The notes beneath the pieces were generated by a model. It was not told the origin of the DNA. It did no database searches and worked only from the letters and a program-made list of their open reading frames with translations. The position numbers were made by a program, and so were the translations under genes. A stretch of 64,000 nt of DNA, from assembly GCA_918026815.1 (NCBI GenBank), contig CAKJVC010000017.1:744001-808000 (forward strand), given 5' to 3'. Shown here one piece after another: positions 1 through 12,525 of this stretch. Every line of letters starts with the position of its first letter. The first letter of the stretch is position 1. The DNA is from Chalara sp. BL73 (taxonomy: Eukaryota > Ascomycota > Leotiomycetes > Helotiales).

Positions 1-1568
1 AGCGGCATATACAAAGCAGATATTGGGGTTAAGGATGGTGTGATTGTCGGTATTGGCAAAGCTGGAAACCCAGACGTTATGGAAGGGGTTACACCAAACA
101 TGATTGTGGGTTCTTGTACAGACGTTATTGCTGGTGAGGGTAAAATTATTACAACAGGTGGTTTTGACACCCACATTCATTTCATCTGTCCTCAGCAAGT
201 CTATGAAGGAATATCTTCAGGTATTACAACCATGCTAGGTGGAGGGACCGGCCCTAGGTAAGGCCACTCTTCCACAGTGAAAGGGGCTTATTTGGCTGAT
301 TTGTCATAGCGCTGGAACAAGTGCAACAACATGTACACCAGGAAAGAATTATATGCGGCAAATGCTTCAAGCATGCGATACGCTGCCTGTTAATCTGGGT
401 ATCACTGGAAAAGGAAATGATAGTTCGCCAGTGGCTCTCCGTGAACAAGTCAATGCTGGCGCCTGTGGGCTCAAGCTTCATGAAGATTGGGGCACCACAC
501 CTTCAGCAATCGATTCTTGTTTGACAGTCTGCGACGAGCTTGATGTGCAATGCTTGATCCATACGGACACACTCAATGAGTCAGGTTTTGTCGAGTCTAC
601 TATCGCAGCATTCAAGAACAGGACGATTCATACCTACCACACTGAAGGGGCAGGTGGAGGGCACGCACCAGATATCATCAGTGTTGTAGAGCACGCAAAT
701 GTCATCCCATCTTCGACGAACCCAACCAGACCGTTTACTCGGAACACTCTGGACGAACACTTAGATATGTTGATGGTTTGTCATCATCTTTCGAAGAATA
801 TTCCAGAGGATGTTGCTTTTGCAGAATCGCGTATTCGTGCTGAAACTATTGCCGCCGAAGATGTGCTTCATGATCTGGGAGCTATCAGTATGATGTCTTC
901 TGATTCTCAAGCAATGGGTCGCTGTGGCGAAGTTATATTGCGGACCTGGAATACTGCACATAAGAACAAAGTGCAGCGTGGCACGCTAAAAGAAGATGAA
1001 GGTACAGGGGCAGATAATTTCAGGGTTAAAAGATACGTCAGCAAGTACACGATAAATCCTGCTATTGCTCAAGGCATGAGCCATGTCATCGGAAGTATAG
1101 AAGTCGGCAAGTTAGCGGATTTGGTGGTTTGGGACCCGGCTTGGTTTGGAACGAAGCCAACGACAGTGATCAAGAGCGGCTTGATTGCTAATGCTCAAAT
1201 GGTACGCATCTCCCATTTCCATTTGTGCCCCACTAACATTATACCAGGGTGATCCTAATGCCTCAATTCCTACCGTTCAGCCTATTATCTCTCGTCCAAT
1301 GTTTTCTCCACTCGTACCTGCGGCTTCAATCTTGTTCGTTTCCGAATCTTCGATCAGCAGTGGCAATATTGCATCTTATGGCTTAAAAAGCCGAGTCGAA
1401 GCTGTAAAGAACTGCAGAAATGTTGGCAAGAGGGATATGAAATTCAACGATGTGATGCCGAGAATGAAAGTCGATCCAGAAAATTACAGAGTTGAGGCCG
1501 ATGGCGTTCATATGACATGCGAAGCTGCCACTAGCCTACCTTTGACACAGGTGGCGTTCATTTATTGA
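1..1568 (+). CDS. Urease, C-terminal part (gene runs off the left edge)
   Basis: Nickel enzyme that hydrolyses urea to ammonia and carbamate; fungal ureases are single chains of roughly 830-840 residues, and about 489 residues of the alpha-subunit-like region are here. Exons 1-257, 310-1201 and 1248-1568 join in phase across GT-AG introns of 52 and 46 bp. Catalytic features are all visible: the HIH metal pair in FDTHIHF, the carbamylated lysine in GLKLHEDWG, histidines in IHTDTLNE and [14 protein letters not shown], the flap VCHHL with its cysteine, and the metal-binding Asp in [10 protein letters not shown]. The 3' end reads PLTQ followed by VAFIY and a stop; other ureases usually end in a PLTQRY-F-F-like tail, so the last five codons are atypical or a further splice is missed. 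Identification is firm; the exact stop is less so. Confidence 0.95.
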
Positions 1569-2425
1569 TTGAAGTGGGAGGCATAGATAGTGTCTAGTCC
1601 CATAATCTTTTAGGTGTTCGTCTCATGGAGGATTGCTACTTGAATTTAAATCATGAACATCTCCAAATAATAAAACCTGAGCCTATTTTTATAATCCTCA
1701 AGTTTACACACCGAGATATAAAATGATCAAATAAACCCAGTGCTAAAAGCTCTTAACATCACACCAAACATGCCACCTCTGACATGCTTAGAGGCATAAT
1801 CCCTGTGCTTCCCATGCCTTCCCAAACCATCCCTGGCGAGCCTCAAAATGCCATTTAGTAAATCTTGCTCGAGCACCACTCCCAAATACCCCCGATATCC
1901 CTCTTTCTTCACCGCGAACCACAAAACATATCACCAACCCCTGACACGATCAGAGGAATCATCATCACCAGGCCACCCAGAATTACCAAAGGGGACGGTC
2001 GCCCCGCCTCCTCTACCGTCCCAAAGATGAGGGATGGGTGGTTCGTGGGCGATTTTGGCGTTTGCCCCTGGCGCGGCTGTCGTCGCGCGGTCAGAAGAGA
2101 TGAAATGGTGCGTTCGCGGGTCCCGTCCTACGCCTTTTATGCGACGTCCCTTGGCGCCGTGCTGCGGTCTGCAATTGCCGGCGTTGGATATTTAGATATC
2201 CCCACTGTCGATAGCGCTTTCCACGTGGTTTGTTGCGAGGACCAGCAGATTACGTGAGGGAAACGCGGGAGTACCTCTCGTAATATATATATCACGTGAT
2301 TCGCCTACGCAGCTCCTATATATGCAAGCTGTTTCTAGCCTCCCGAGCAGCCTCTCATTATTCTATTTTTTTTAATAAAAAATTCAAGGATATATCTCAT
2401 AACATATTCTCTCCTCCAGCTGAAA
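1569..2425. other. Intergenic region between urease and epoxide hydrolase
   Basis: No gene I can defend. Minus-strand reading across about 1727-2120 has two adjacent frames with protein-like content (a hydrophobic stretch with LVMMIPLIVSGVGDM, then WWFAVKKEGYRGYLG) that are out of frame with each other and lack an ATG; this may be a decayed gene. The last 140 bp carry a TATATATA run and a CACGTG hexamer at about 2284-2297, plausible promoter elements for the downstream gene. Confidence 0.4.
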
Positions 2426-3859
2426 ATGACAAAGCCTTATTCCGCCATTCCCAAAAATGCCCCGGCGGTTCCGGCCTCGTTTCATATCGAGATCCCGGAG
2501 AGCCAGCTGGAGGAGTTCAAGACCTTGTTGAAATGTGAGAGCCCGGTTTGGGTGCTTCTCGCCGTGGTTTGGGAGATGCACTGACGTGCGGGCTCCCAGA
2601 TGCCAAGATCCCATCGCCAACCTATGAAAGCGCACAGGAGGATGGAAAGCTTGGAATAAGTCACAAGTGGCTATCAGCTGCGAAGGATGAATGGTTGAAT
2701 AGGTACGTATTGTTTTATTTTACGCAGAGCCCGAGCTGAAAAAACGACGACAGATTCGATTGGCGGAAATCTGAGGCTAATATCAACTCGTTCCCCAACT
2801 TCAAGGCTAAGGTCAAGGGGGAGAACGATGAAGACTTCGAGATACATTTCGTCGGCTTGTTTTCAGAGAGAGATGATGCCATCCCAGTGCTGTTGCTTCA
2901 TGGCTGGCCTGGTATATCCCCTTATTAGGAACGGGAGCTCACTAATTGAAGGATAGGCAGTTTCCTCGAATTTCTTCCGCTCCTGCAACTAATGAAAGAT
3001 GAATACACGCCAGCCACCCTGCCTTACCATTTGATCGTACCAGGCATGCCAGGTTACGGATTCTCTACACCGCCACCCATACACCGCGAGGTCGACATCC
3101 TGGAAGTGCCCGCCATGTACAACCAACTAATGGTAAATCTGGGTTTCGGCAAAGGATATATCGCTCAAGGCGGCGACATCGGAAGCCGAAACGCGCGGAT
3201 CATGGCTGTCGAACATGAAGCGTGCAAAGGTTAGACCCTCCCCCTCTTCCTGTCCACCTCCCGTCATCTCGCAACTTCTGACAAAGTGCTACAAGCGATC
3301 CATCTCAACTTGATAACCGTCAACCCGCCGGATTCGGTGCCGTATGACACCCTCAGCGAAAAGGAGAAAGCGTTCGTAGCTCGCAATGCTGAGTTTCCGA
3401 GAACGGGTTCCGCATACTTCATGGAACACCGCACCAAACCTGCCACAATCGGGCTCGTCCTCTCTTCCTCCCCCCCTCGCCCTCCTAGCCTGGATCGGCG
3501 AGAAGTTCCTTGCCTGGTCTGATACCTCGCCCTCCTTGCATAGCATCTTGGAATCGGTAACCCTCTACTGGTTTACCGAGTCTGGAGCGCGGGCACTCTA
3601 TCCTTATAGACACACGCTGAAGGATGGAAAGCATGTTTATGAGAGCCCTAACTATTTTGTGAAGAAGCCGCTTGGGTACTCGGTATTTCCGAAGGAGATC
3701 GCGGTCAGTCCGCGGAGCTGGGTGGAGACGACCGGACAGCTGGTGTGGTTTAGGGAGCATGATGCTGGGGGACATTTTGCTGCATTGGAACAGCCGGAGC
3801 TATTTAAGAGGGACTTGGAAGATTTCATCGGGCAGGTTTGGGAGGATGTGAAAGAGTGA
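2426..3859 (+). pseudogene. Epoxide hydrolase (EHN-type alpha/beta hydrolase), 1-bp frameshift
   Basis: Encodes an enzyme that opens epoxides to diols. Five exons (2426-2534, 2600-2702, 2754-2911, 2957-3229, 3287-3859) join in phase over GT-AG introns of 45-65 bp. The product matches the family in order: the N-terminal EHN domain (FKTLLK, GISHKWL, FPNFKAKV), oxyanion motif HGWPG, nucleophile Asp in GGDIGSR, and catalytic His in GGHFAALEQPE. Total exon length is 1216 nt, one more than a multiple of three. The surplus lies in a run of seven Cs at 3470-3476: upstream reads GLVLSSSP and downstream LALLAWIGEKF in the next frame; six Cs would keep one frame and give 404 residues. Either a homopolymer sequencing error or a young null allele. 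Everything else looks intact, so I favour error or very recent loss. Confidence 0.88.
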
Positions 3860-6562
3860 GGAATGCTAGGGAGTGATTGTGCAGAGAATTGAACACTCCG
3901 TGAGATTTTTGGAAATTGGAAACTTACTGAGCCTCAATTCCAGAGCATGAATAAAATTCAATTCTCATCTAGCAAGACTAAGGTATTAGTCAAGAAAATT
4001 TATGAAATCCTTATTTAAAGCATACGTTTTGGCACCAGAATCTTGGCTGATCCGTAGGTTCCTGAGAATATCCCATTGCCGTGGGCCGACTACCAGACTC
4101 AACGTCAGCAAGCACGTTCGCCCGTTACTATGCGGAAGCGACCAGTATCTTTGCAATTGGAAGTCCTGTCACTCATTCCGCCGCAGCTGAGACAGTTTAA
4201 ATCGCCACATGTAGGCAAGAATTAAGTCCCGTACTTGCCGGCTTTGTTTGGATGGTAAGTAGCTTAGGCAGCAAGAGGCTATGCTTGCTTGTACCTGCCG
4301 AACATTCCGCGGTCGATCCAGAGATGTATACATGATCTTGACATAGCCTAGCCATCGTGATCTTGTTTCTTCTCGCATATTTCCTGCGCCACCCTTTGCA
4401 CGGCTTAGCTTCTCAGCTTCGCGAGTAGAATCATTTTCTGATTGAATTACTCTTTGTTATTTCTCCGCTGTTCCGGCATCCACAGTCTAGTTCTGCCTTG
4501 TGCCAGGAGCGCCCTTTGCAACACACCCCTTTGGTGTTATTTGGTGTTATTTGGTGTTATTCTTGTATTGTTTGTCTGGCTCACTTCGGTGAACAATATT
4601 GCTGGAGGGATATTGATCAACCTATTGAGCTTGGATTTTTGCCTTGGCGCAGTTGTAGAACACATGGCTCTCTGCAGGGAGATTGCAAACTTCATGACGA
4701 TTCACGCATCTTCCCAATCCACAGCTTACAGTATACAACGATACTTGGTTTTGATCGAAATGCTCCTGTGGTCCAGTTGCTAACGATAGAAAGTGTTTGC
4801 TCTGGTCGTGTACAACGATGGAATCAGTATGAATCGGTGAAACTAATTATACGGCGGTTCCTCGGGGAAAGGAGTCTTCTGACTATCAATTCGGCACACT
4901 TCTCCTTTTTAAGTCCAGCAAAGATGTTGTCAAAGGACTTATCCGCGATTCCAATCAAAGCTCATTCCTTCCCGAATGAACACCCGCTAGCTTGTTGAGT
5001 CTTCGAGTGCCACTTCTCTGACATTTGCATCTCCGCTTTGCTTCATACCATGAGCTGAACGTGCTCCTCTACATGGCTATTCCCTTTAATCTAGTCCCAA
5101 TAGCCTTGAATTTTGCTAGACGTATGCCGGTGGACTCACCTATGTCCTTCGTAAGAAATGCCTCGGGTGGTGGCCTAGCTACCGCTATATGTGGACATCA
5201 GCTTCATATGGGATCGATCTGACTCCTTCCTATAGCTACTGCCGTGCCTCTCATCCCAGAGAAAGTATATCGTAGAGTTCTACTAACTCTAATAGTCTAA
5301 TGCTCGGCCGAGTTGAGGCTATGAGGTGTACGGGTTGGCTTTAATATTTGCGACGAGGGCCGGCGATACTGACAACCATAGAAGCATGTAGATTCGTAGG
5401 CAGCGTGAAGGGTACTATCATATGGCTGCTATTGAATAACTTAAGCTTAGACGGGATCATAAATAACTGAGACATAGAGAATATCCGCATTCACTCTTTG
5501 AACAATTGTTCCCATCCTATAGGCATAAATTCAATAATGACATCCGTCCTCCGACATTCCGGGGACTTTGTTGGCCGAAATAGATATAGACATAGGGATG
5601 ACATACCGCTGGTAGCCTACTTTGAACATATCATAAGATCTAGAAAATGCCATTTGAAGTCGTCACTTCCTTCATGAATCCTCATGAGTCTTATTTTGAC
5701 CTGATCAAGAAGACGTAAGTATGGACTAACCAATAGTCCGATCTGTCTCTCCGCCCAGAAACGAAAACGGAAGTCGAGAAACGAAGCTATCTGTCATCAC
5801 TCTTCGCGTGCTTTAGGCCAGACCTGAGAAAATCTCACAAACTTTAGCATATCGCACTGAAAACACCTTTTCTTTCTACTCTCAGCTACATCTGTTCGGA
5901 GATCAAAATTATTGAACGACTGGGTTACAGCTAACGCTTACTGCATAATGACTTAGCTTGAAGAATCCCACTGAATGCACGACATCAGTGTTGCAGATGC
6001 ATATGCGAGATTAAATGTCCGAATCAGCTTGGTACGGAAGGATTCCAATCCTGGGATCCTGGTCATCGTGGTTCTGGGGCACAGCAATCAATGACAAACA
6101 TAAAACACATCAAACGAAGGTTAACGCTCAATCAACATGAACTTGATCTATACAACGAGAAGCAGGCCAACAATTGCAAGCCAGAACAGTTAGTATGCTA
6201 GGGTCAACTTTGACCATCCAAAAACATCAAATTTAAGAGCATCAATTTCACATTCATAGAGGTCAATAAAAGTCAAGGTATGCCGACAACAAAGAGGATT
6301 TTATTAGTTATTAAGTGTGTGACGTTGCCCTAGTGGCAGATTGCGAAAAGACAGTCTGGGTATAAGGGTATCAAACGGCGCCATAAAATGCAACCGCACG
6401 CAGCACCAAAAGCCAAAACAGGACAAACAAACAACCAAAACTAATGCAAAACGAGTGGTATCATCAGTCTTGGGGTATTTTCAAGGAGATCCGTGGCCGG
6501 CAAGGAGACAAGAGCATGGCATCATGTCAAGAGATCACAACGCGGGTATTCGACAGGCTAGC
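3860..6562. other. Long intergenic region, no convincing gene
   Basis: Small open frames in several directions resemble no family and share no splice structure. A perfect 3x10-bp tandem repeat (unit TTGGTGTTAT) occupies 4531-4560. The right end is the 3' flank of the PH-domain gene on the minus strand. Confidence 0.5.
4531..4560. repeat. 3 x 10-bp tandem repeat
   Basis: Three perfect consecutive copies of TTGGTGTTAT in otherwise unique sequence. Confidence 0.9.
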
Positions 6563-8179
6563 TTATGCGCTGGCAGCGACGGCAGGAGTAGTGGCCGGGG
6601 CGGCAGCTGGAGTAGGCTCAGCAGCAGCTGGCGCCTCCTTCTTGGGCTCCTCGACCTTAGCCTCCTCAGCGGCGGGAGTTGCCTCGGTGGCCTCGGCTGG
6701 CTTCTCGGTTTTCTCGGTCTTCTCAGACTTCTTGCCCTTAACGGTAGCACGGAGCTTGGCGAATGGGGACAATGGCTTCTCAGTCTCCTCATCACTAGTG
6801 GCAGGCTTCTCCTTCTTAGTGGATGACAGCCATGGGAGAGAGCTCTTGCGCTTCTCGGACTTGACGACTGGGGTCTCAGCAGCCTTGGTCTCACCATTCA
6901 CTGGTTCCGTAGTCTCGGTTGGGACAGTGGCTGGGGAAGCAACAGTCGTGGCCAATGGCTCAGTAGACTCGACAGCTGGGATGACTGGAGCAGTCTCGCT
7001 GACTGGCTCTGGCTCAGCAGGTGTATCCTTGGCCGGGACGACTGGTGCCTCCTCTTTCTTGACCTTCTGTTGAGATCCGAAAGACTTCAAAGTGCCAAAG
7101 ATGCTGTTACGCTTCTTGGTGGCAGGCTTGGGCTCCTCAGTCTTAGTCTCCTTAGCTTCCTCGGCAGCTGGGGTTGGCTCAGCGGCGACTGGAGCAGCAG
7201 CAGCAGTCTCAGTGGTGGCTGGCTCAGCAGCGGCAACTGGTTCTAAGAATTGTTAGTATTATGAAAAGCATAACTGAACAAGATCTTACCTGCGACGGGC
7301 TCGACAGCTGGGGCTGGGGCCGCAGCTGCCTCATCCTTTGGTGCCTCGACGGCCTCCTCCTCCTTCTTCTCTTCTTCCTTCTTCTTGCCGAAGCCTCCGA
7401 AAATAGATGTACGCTTGCGAGATGCGCTGCGGTCCTTGCGAGCCTTCTTCTCTTCCTTAGCCTCAGCCTTCTCCTCCTTCTTCTCCTCCTTAGCCTCAGC
7501 CTTGTCCTCGGCCTTCTCTTCTTTCTTCTCTTCCTTCGCCTCAGCCTTCTCCTCCTTCTTGACCTCGACGGACTTCTTTGGGGTCACAGCGGCAACAGCA
7601 GGCTTCAACTTGTCCAAAGTAGATTTGTATGTCTCCTGCTCGGTGATGGTGGCAGCGATCTCCTTAGCCTCAGCAGACTTGGCCTTGATTTGTGCAACCC
7701 AGTTATCACGCTCGGCAGCGTTCTTGGCCTCAAATTGATGCTTGTGGGTACCCTCAGTGAAAAGGAAGACGGTGGTGCCCTCTGTGGTGACATCGGAGAT
7801 TTCGGACTATATAAAAGTTAGCAAATGTCCAATGTATTTTAGATACGGTACGAACCAAGTTAATGATTGAGGCTGGAGTAGCCTTCTCAGCTTCCTTCTT
7901 GGTGAAGAAAAGCAGCCCCTTTCCAGTGTGGGAGGCCCATGCTACGGTGTTGTTTCCGTGCTCAGGCTTCTCACCACGGAGATAGTTGGAAAGGTATTTT
8001 TGCTCAACTGGCTCAGAACCGAACCAGAAGAACTTCTTGCTGAAGATCAGACCCCTAGAATGTGAGGTTAGCACATGCCATGCATAGAAATGAAGGAATA
8101 GCTGGAAATAGCCGCAGTGTGGAGCTATCAACAGCCTCCCTTTCTACAAAGATCCGGCAGGTTCAGACACACCCGCGTA

Positions 8180-8219
<40 letters not shown>

Positions 8220-8495
8220 TTGCGTGCAAACACAGGTAACGGCGGAGAGGAAAACTTACTTGAGAAGACCTGGGCCTTTATAGCCAAGGATGCCTTCCTC
8301 GATCGGCTTGGCCTCCTCGACAGCTGGAGCAGCCTCCTCGGTGGCAGCAGCCTCGGTAGCTGCTGGAGCTTCGGTTGCTGGCTCGGCAGCTGGCTCAGAG
8401 GTCGCTGGTGCCTCGGTGGTGGTGGGCTCGGCAGTAGCTGGAGTCTCTGTGGTGGGAGCTACAACGGGCTCTGTGGTCTTGGGGGCTTCAGACAT
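6563..8495 (-). CDS. PH-domain protein, Meu6-like, with Ala/Glu/Lys-rich tails
   Basis: Four exons (8495-8260, 8054-7856, 7806-7290, 7242-6563) join in phase to 543 residues; the start MSEAPK is preferred over an upstream in-frame Met because an acidic Ala/Thr-rich N-terminus is usual in these proteins. Residues 1-65 are low complexity (A/T/E/P), about 66-190 form a PH-like domain (GILGYKGPGLLK at its start, FKAKNAAERDNWV-like end seen as FEAKNAAERDNWVAQIK), then a charged E/K repeat region and a second Ala/Pro-rich region. Fungal homologues are annotated as meiotic expression up-regulated protein 6 (Meu6); PH domains bind phosphoinositides or proteins at membranes. Short basic modules recur in the tail: KRTSIFGGFGKKK, KKRNSIFGTLKSFG and KRKSSLPWLSSTKK. 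Intron 1 is unusually long (205 bp) and contains a microsatellite. Cellular role is inference only. Confidence 0.85.
8178..8221. repeat. (TA)12 followed by T20 microsatellite in an intron
   Basis: Twelve TA units (8178-8201) run directly into twenty Ts (8202-8221). It lies in intron 1 of the PH-domain gene; on the coding strand it reads A20 then (TA)12. Length variation here would not alter protein but explains why this intron is longer than its neighbours. Confidence 0.95.
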
Positions 8496-11400
8496 GTTGG
8501 TGATGAAAGGGACAATAAAACTCTGGGGTATCAAGTATGGGTATCTTTTGATGAAAGGAAGAAAGAAATACTGATGCAAGATCCTTATTTTCTGGTTGGG
8601 GAGATGAAGAAAAAAAGAATCTGAGCGAAGATGGGGAGAGGAGAAACAACAGAACAGCGAAGGGAAGATTTCCGGATGCTTTTATTTAAGGGCGCTAGAC
8701 GAAATGAGGGGGGCACGGGCCAGGGCGGGCGTTGCTCCACTTTTGCACTTTTCACTATTAAGGATCGCCGTAATAAAAATAAAATAGGGTAAAGCACAAG
8801 CACCTAGTAAGTATCGTACATATAACAGGAATAGGCATTGTTGCGAACAAAAGGCTGGAAAAAAAAAAGTTAAATTGTCAAGGCTTTATCGTATACGGAT
8901 GCATACCACTGCAACCATCCCAAGTGCCGAGTAGAATGATATAATCATCATCATCATCATCATTATTATTAGTATTACATACTCTACTATGATTTACTGT
9001 ATTTCACTTCATGGGGGACCCCCTTCCACACCGGTAGTCTTCAGACCTTTCGCACGCCATGCTTATCTACTTGGTTCCTACATTCTTCTGCACGGTGTGG
9101 GCCTTGTGCGTGTGCGTGTGAGTGAATGAGTGTGTGTGTCTGGTGCCGACACGCCATTCAGAATCGTGAGATCGTCATGATTGATCATGCGAACAACCTT
9201 GTTTTGACGCAAAAGATACCGGCGACAAAAAGAGCCCAACACGAGATTCCATTGGATGCATCATCTCAGCCTTTCACCTAACCGTCAGGACTTGCCTCCC
9301 ACCACCTTTTCAGCCAATCTGCATCAGATTGCTCACATGTCTCCAACAAATATGCCTTTCCCCTCGTTCTCCTGTAGCAAGATGTCGCAGACTGTGGCTA
9401 ATCCTCCGAATCCCTTCCAAAAATGCTCTCAGCTGGGTCACATCTTTCTCTCCCTTTTTCATTATTTTTTAGGTTCCCCTTCTCCAAAAACATCGATATA
9501 TTGCTCTCCCACCAGCAGCTAAAATCATGGCTCACTGACCAGCCAACCAGTAGTGCACTGGAACCCGATGATCCGACTTCGTTGGGAGATTTGATGGGCC
9601 CCCAAATTGAGGTAAGACTCTGGATCCGACTGGGAGACTAACAGCCATAATTCTTGGCACGGTAGGGGTCGAAGTTTCAATCCTCAGTCGTCTCATATTC
9701 CACAGCACTATAAAGGACTGGTCGAAGGACGGTGCATTAGCCTTAAGGCTCACGCTCCATCTCTTTCAATTACAACCTCATTCTTTTTGGGGTTTCAACC
9801 GAAACATAGTGTCATCTGTCCTGTGATGGGACACGGACGGGGACACGGCCATGAACGACTTTTACTGTATGAGATTGAGGTTCCAGACCCAGCTCGCATA
9901 CTTGTCTCACTATGACTGTTCACTGGCGCTCTTTACCGGGTACTAATTTCCCTGCAAGCGAAAAAAAATTAAAAATTAAAACAAAAATAAAGCTACCCCT
10001 ACAGGCTCAGTGCCGGCAGAGACTCCAACTGTAGCGTGGCTGTAGCGTGGGCTTCACTGGCTTCGCTGGGCTACAGTGGCTACGGACGGCCTAATCCCTC
10101 TCCACTCAATGAAGTTGCATCACTAGAGCCCAGGTCTCGGACAACCCTGAAATCTGCTAACAAAATTTACAGTCATCCACAAGGGAAAATAATAAAAAAA
10201 CAAGGACGAATCGAAAAAGGGAGAGGCGACTAAGGTACAGTCAGCAACCAGAGTCTATTTCAGGGTTGATGTCAAATCTACCACAGATCAGTTTTGCAGA
10301 AAAAAAAAGGTAATACGACTGAGAAAGCCAGTCTGGAAGTTATTCCCGGTTAATGAGAGTGAGAGATTGGTCGGCTACAGAGCATGCGGGCTCCTGCACG
10401 AATTGGACGCCTAGCCGTTTGGTAGCGGGGTCTGCATACGCCAAATATTCTACATATTGCGTATTATTGCATTGAAAAGTCGAGCGTGATGATCCTCGCC
10501 TACGACTTATTATGCTTGACCTGCATCATGATTGAGGTAAAAATTCTACACCGTCCTTCAACACCTTGGGAGATGGAGAAGGTATCGTGGGATAGGCTCT
10601 CAAAGCGATATGCAGATGGATCGCGCCGCCACACCGCTGAGATGAGGCCGCTTTTTCTCATTGGACCCAGCATCTCGACAATTCAATTCGGCATTCTTTT
10701 CCGGATCTAACAGTATCCCATCAACTTGAGTGCCTCGACGGTTAATATCTTTGTGTGGCTGGAGACCAGTGTCAGATTCCATTCCAAGGAGGTTTTGTCT
10801 TGGAAAAGGGTATAAGGCATGTTGCTACATGTTTGCGCCGTCAGCCGACAATTCATACTTGGACATGCTCTACTGCTCTGTCATCAACAGCTGCTCAGCT
10901 TGTTCGGTTTGTGGCAACAACTACATCTGCCGGCTAAAGAGAAATACCAGTCACGCGACCTATATCAGCTATCATCAGCACAATCCGAATACAGATGGCC
11001 CATGATATGTTACGCTACAAGCTTTTATCGAACCCGTTATCCGCATAGCTACTCTAGTGGCTACCATAATTCTGATATCTAGCTTTGCGTTTTTTTGGGT
11101 CGTATTTAATTTTTAGTTTTTCTTCTTTTGCTTGGCTATATATACTGGCAGCAAACATGTTAGCTGAGCACAACAACCATTTGATCATAGTATGATCGTC
11201 AAGCTTGCTATTGTTGAGAATTCGTTTACGCCAGTAGTTTTGGTATGCTGATATTGGCCTGGCATTACTGAATGTAGATTTGGTTAAATACCTCTGATCA
11301 AGGATCCAGTCTTAGTATAGGCGACTAAGATTAGCAATGAAAATGTGTAAGAAGCGTTTGATAATCGAGATCAATGCTTGATTGTGCATTCGCAGCTTGA

Positions 11401-12525
11401 ATAGGAAAGTCGACCTCAATCGCGATCTGGGTAAATCCTCGCCATTTTCTGCAATATGGATCGTCCGATTGATTGTGCTCCATGGCTTTGGTCATTACAT
11501 CAACTACCTATCGTGAACATTCAAGACATATAACTTTGCTTTTGGGCATGCTTTCTCGATGGATATAGTACATGTCGGTGAGGCAGGACTTGTACCAGTA
11601 GAGATTCTAGACGGTTATACCCAATTGTAATACCTTGCTATTGTACTTTTGACATATTGTGGTCCCTTCTCGCATTCAGTCAATGTCGACAAGCGGAGGA
11701 TGGCTAGTACTACGGTAGTCTACAAGTCTTGTTCAGATATCACATCACTATCTAGGGTTAGAGCCTATTGTACTTCTGTCTACTTGCAATTCACTGTCAC
11801 ACAAAGAGTAATCTATGGAGCTCAAGGACCTTCTTCACCATTCACTGCACTCAAGCCCAGGCATTCTCTAATAAGGATGCTATTGTCCTTGCGCCGACTA
11901 GCCTAATGTCTCCACTTTTCTTATTGTTATATAAACCCCACTTCCCGAGACCTTTTCCGCCAACACATCTTTCACGCCCACAATCAATGACAAACGGTTG
12001 AGGACATAGCTCTCTGCTATATCGATTTCTCATCTTGATAGTCTCCCAACACTCACGAAATTTGTCTTCCTGTTATCACAAAATCTTTGCATCTTAACAC
12101 ATCATATTCATGCTAAGGGCCCTTTCAGGGTCTCAGGTGAATCCGTTCTCAGCCGTGTCACTTTGGAGCGGGATCTTGTCTCTGAGTTCAGGGTCATTCC
12201 TCACAGCCTAGAGTGCCTCAAACTGTAGAAAAGCAGAGCGATCCTCTCACTTTGAAAGCAGATGTTCCCAGGCTCCTGCTGTTTTGGCACAGGACATTCC
12301 ACTTCAAGCTTGAACAGTCCCTCCTTCATGATATCCTTTTAGAAAGAGCTTTGCTTTCTTCTAGGGCATAGTCTGCTGGAAGTAATTCAAATCCAAGTCC
12401 TCCATCATCCTCGCCATCAAGCCACTCCGCTGTGCTATACTCGAGCCCCACCTTTCATACTCTCTCCTTAGGCAATCATATATCAGCACTAGAGATATAC
12501 TAACTTACAAAAATATATACCCATC
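8496..12525. other. Long intergenic region with simple repeats
   Basis: About 4 kb without a gene I can support. The left part is the upstream region of the PH-domain gene. Simple repeats include an ATC/ATT trinucleotide run at about 8942-8971 and a GTGTGC/GTGAGT-rich run at about 9107-9140. The sequence around 10020-10090 is rich in GTAGCGTGG/GGCTTC repeats. Around 11920-11940 a TATATAAA box precedes the downstream plus-strand gene by about 600 bp. Many short open frames exist but none shows family motifs. Confidence 0.45.

Noticed and set aside
4498..4998. Plus-strand frame of 166 codons
   Set aside because: No recognisable motif, no splice partner and an overlapping frame of similar length; retained only as intergenic sequence.
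6444..7073. Long plus-strand Ala/Gly/Ser-rich frame
   Set aside because: It is the antisense of the PH-domain gene's Ala/Glu/Pro-rich exon 4; compositional bias keeps the opposite strand open.
7174..7821. Plus-strand Leu-rich frame of 215 codons
   Set aside because: Antisense of the E/K repeats in the PH-domain gene, which read as Leu/Ser runs on the other strand; not a real membrane protein.
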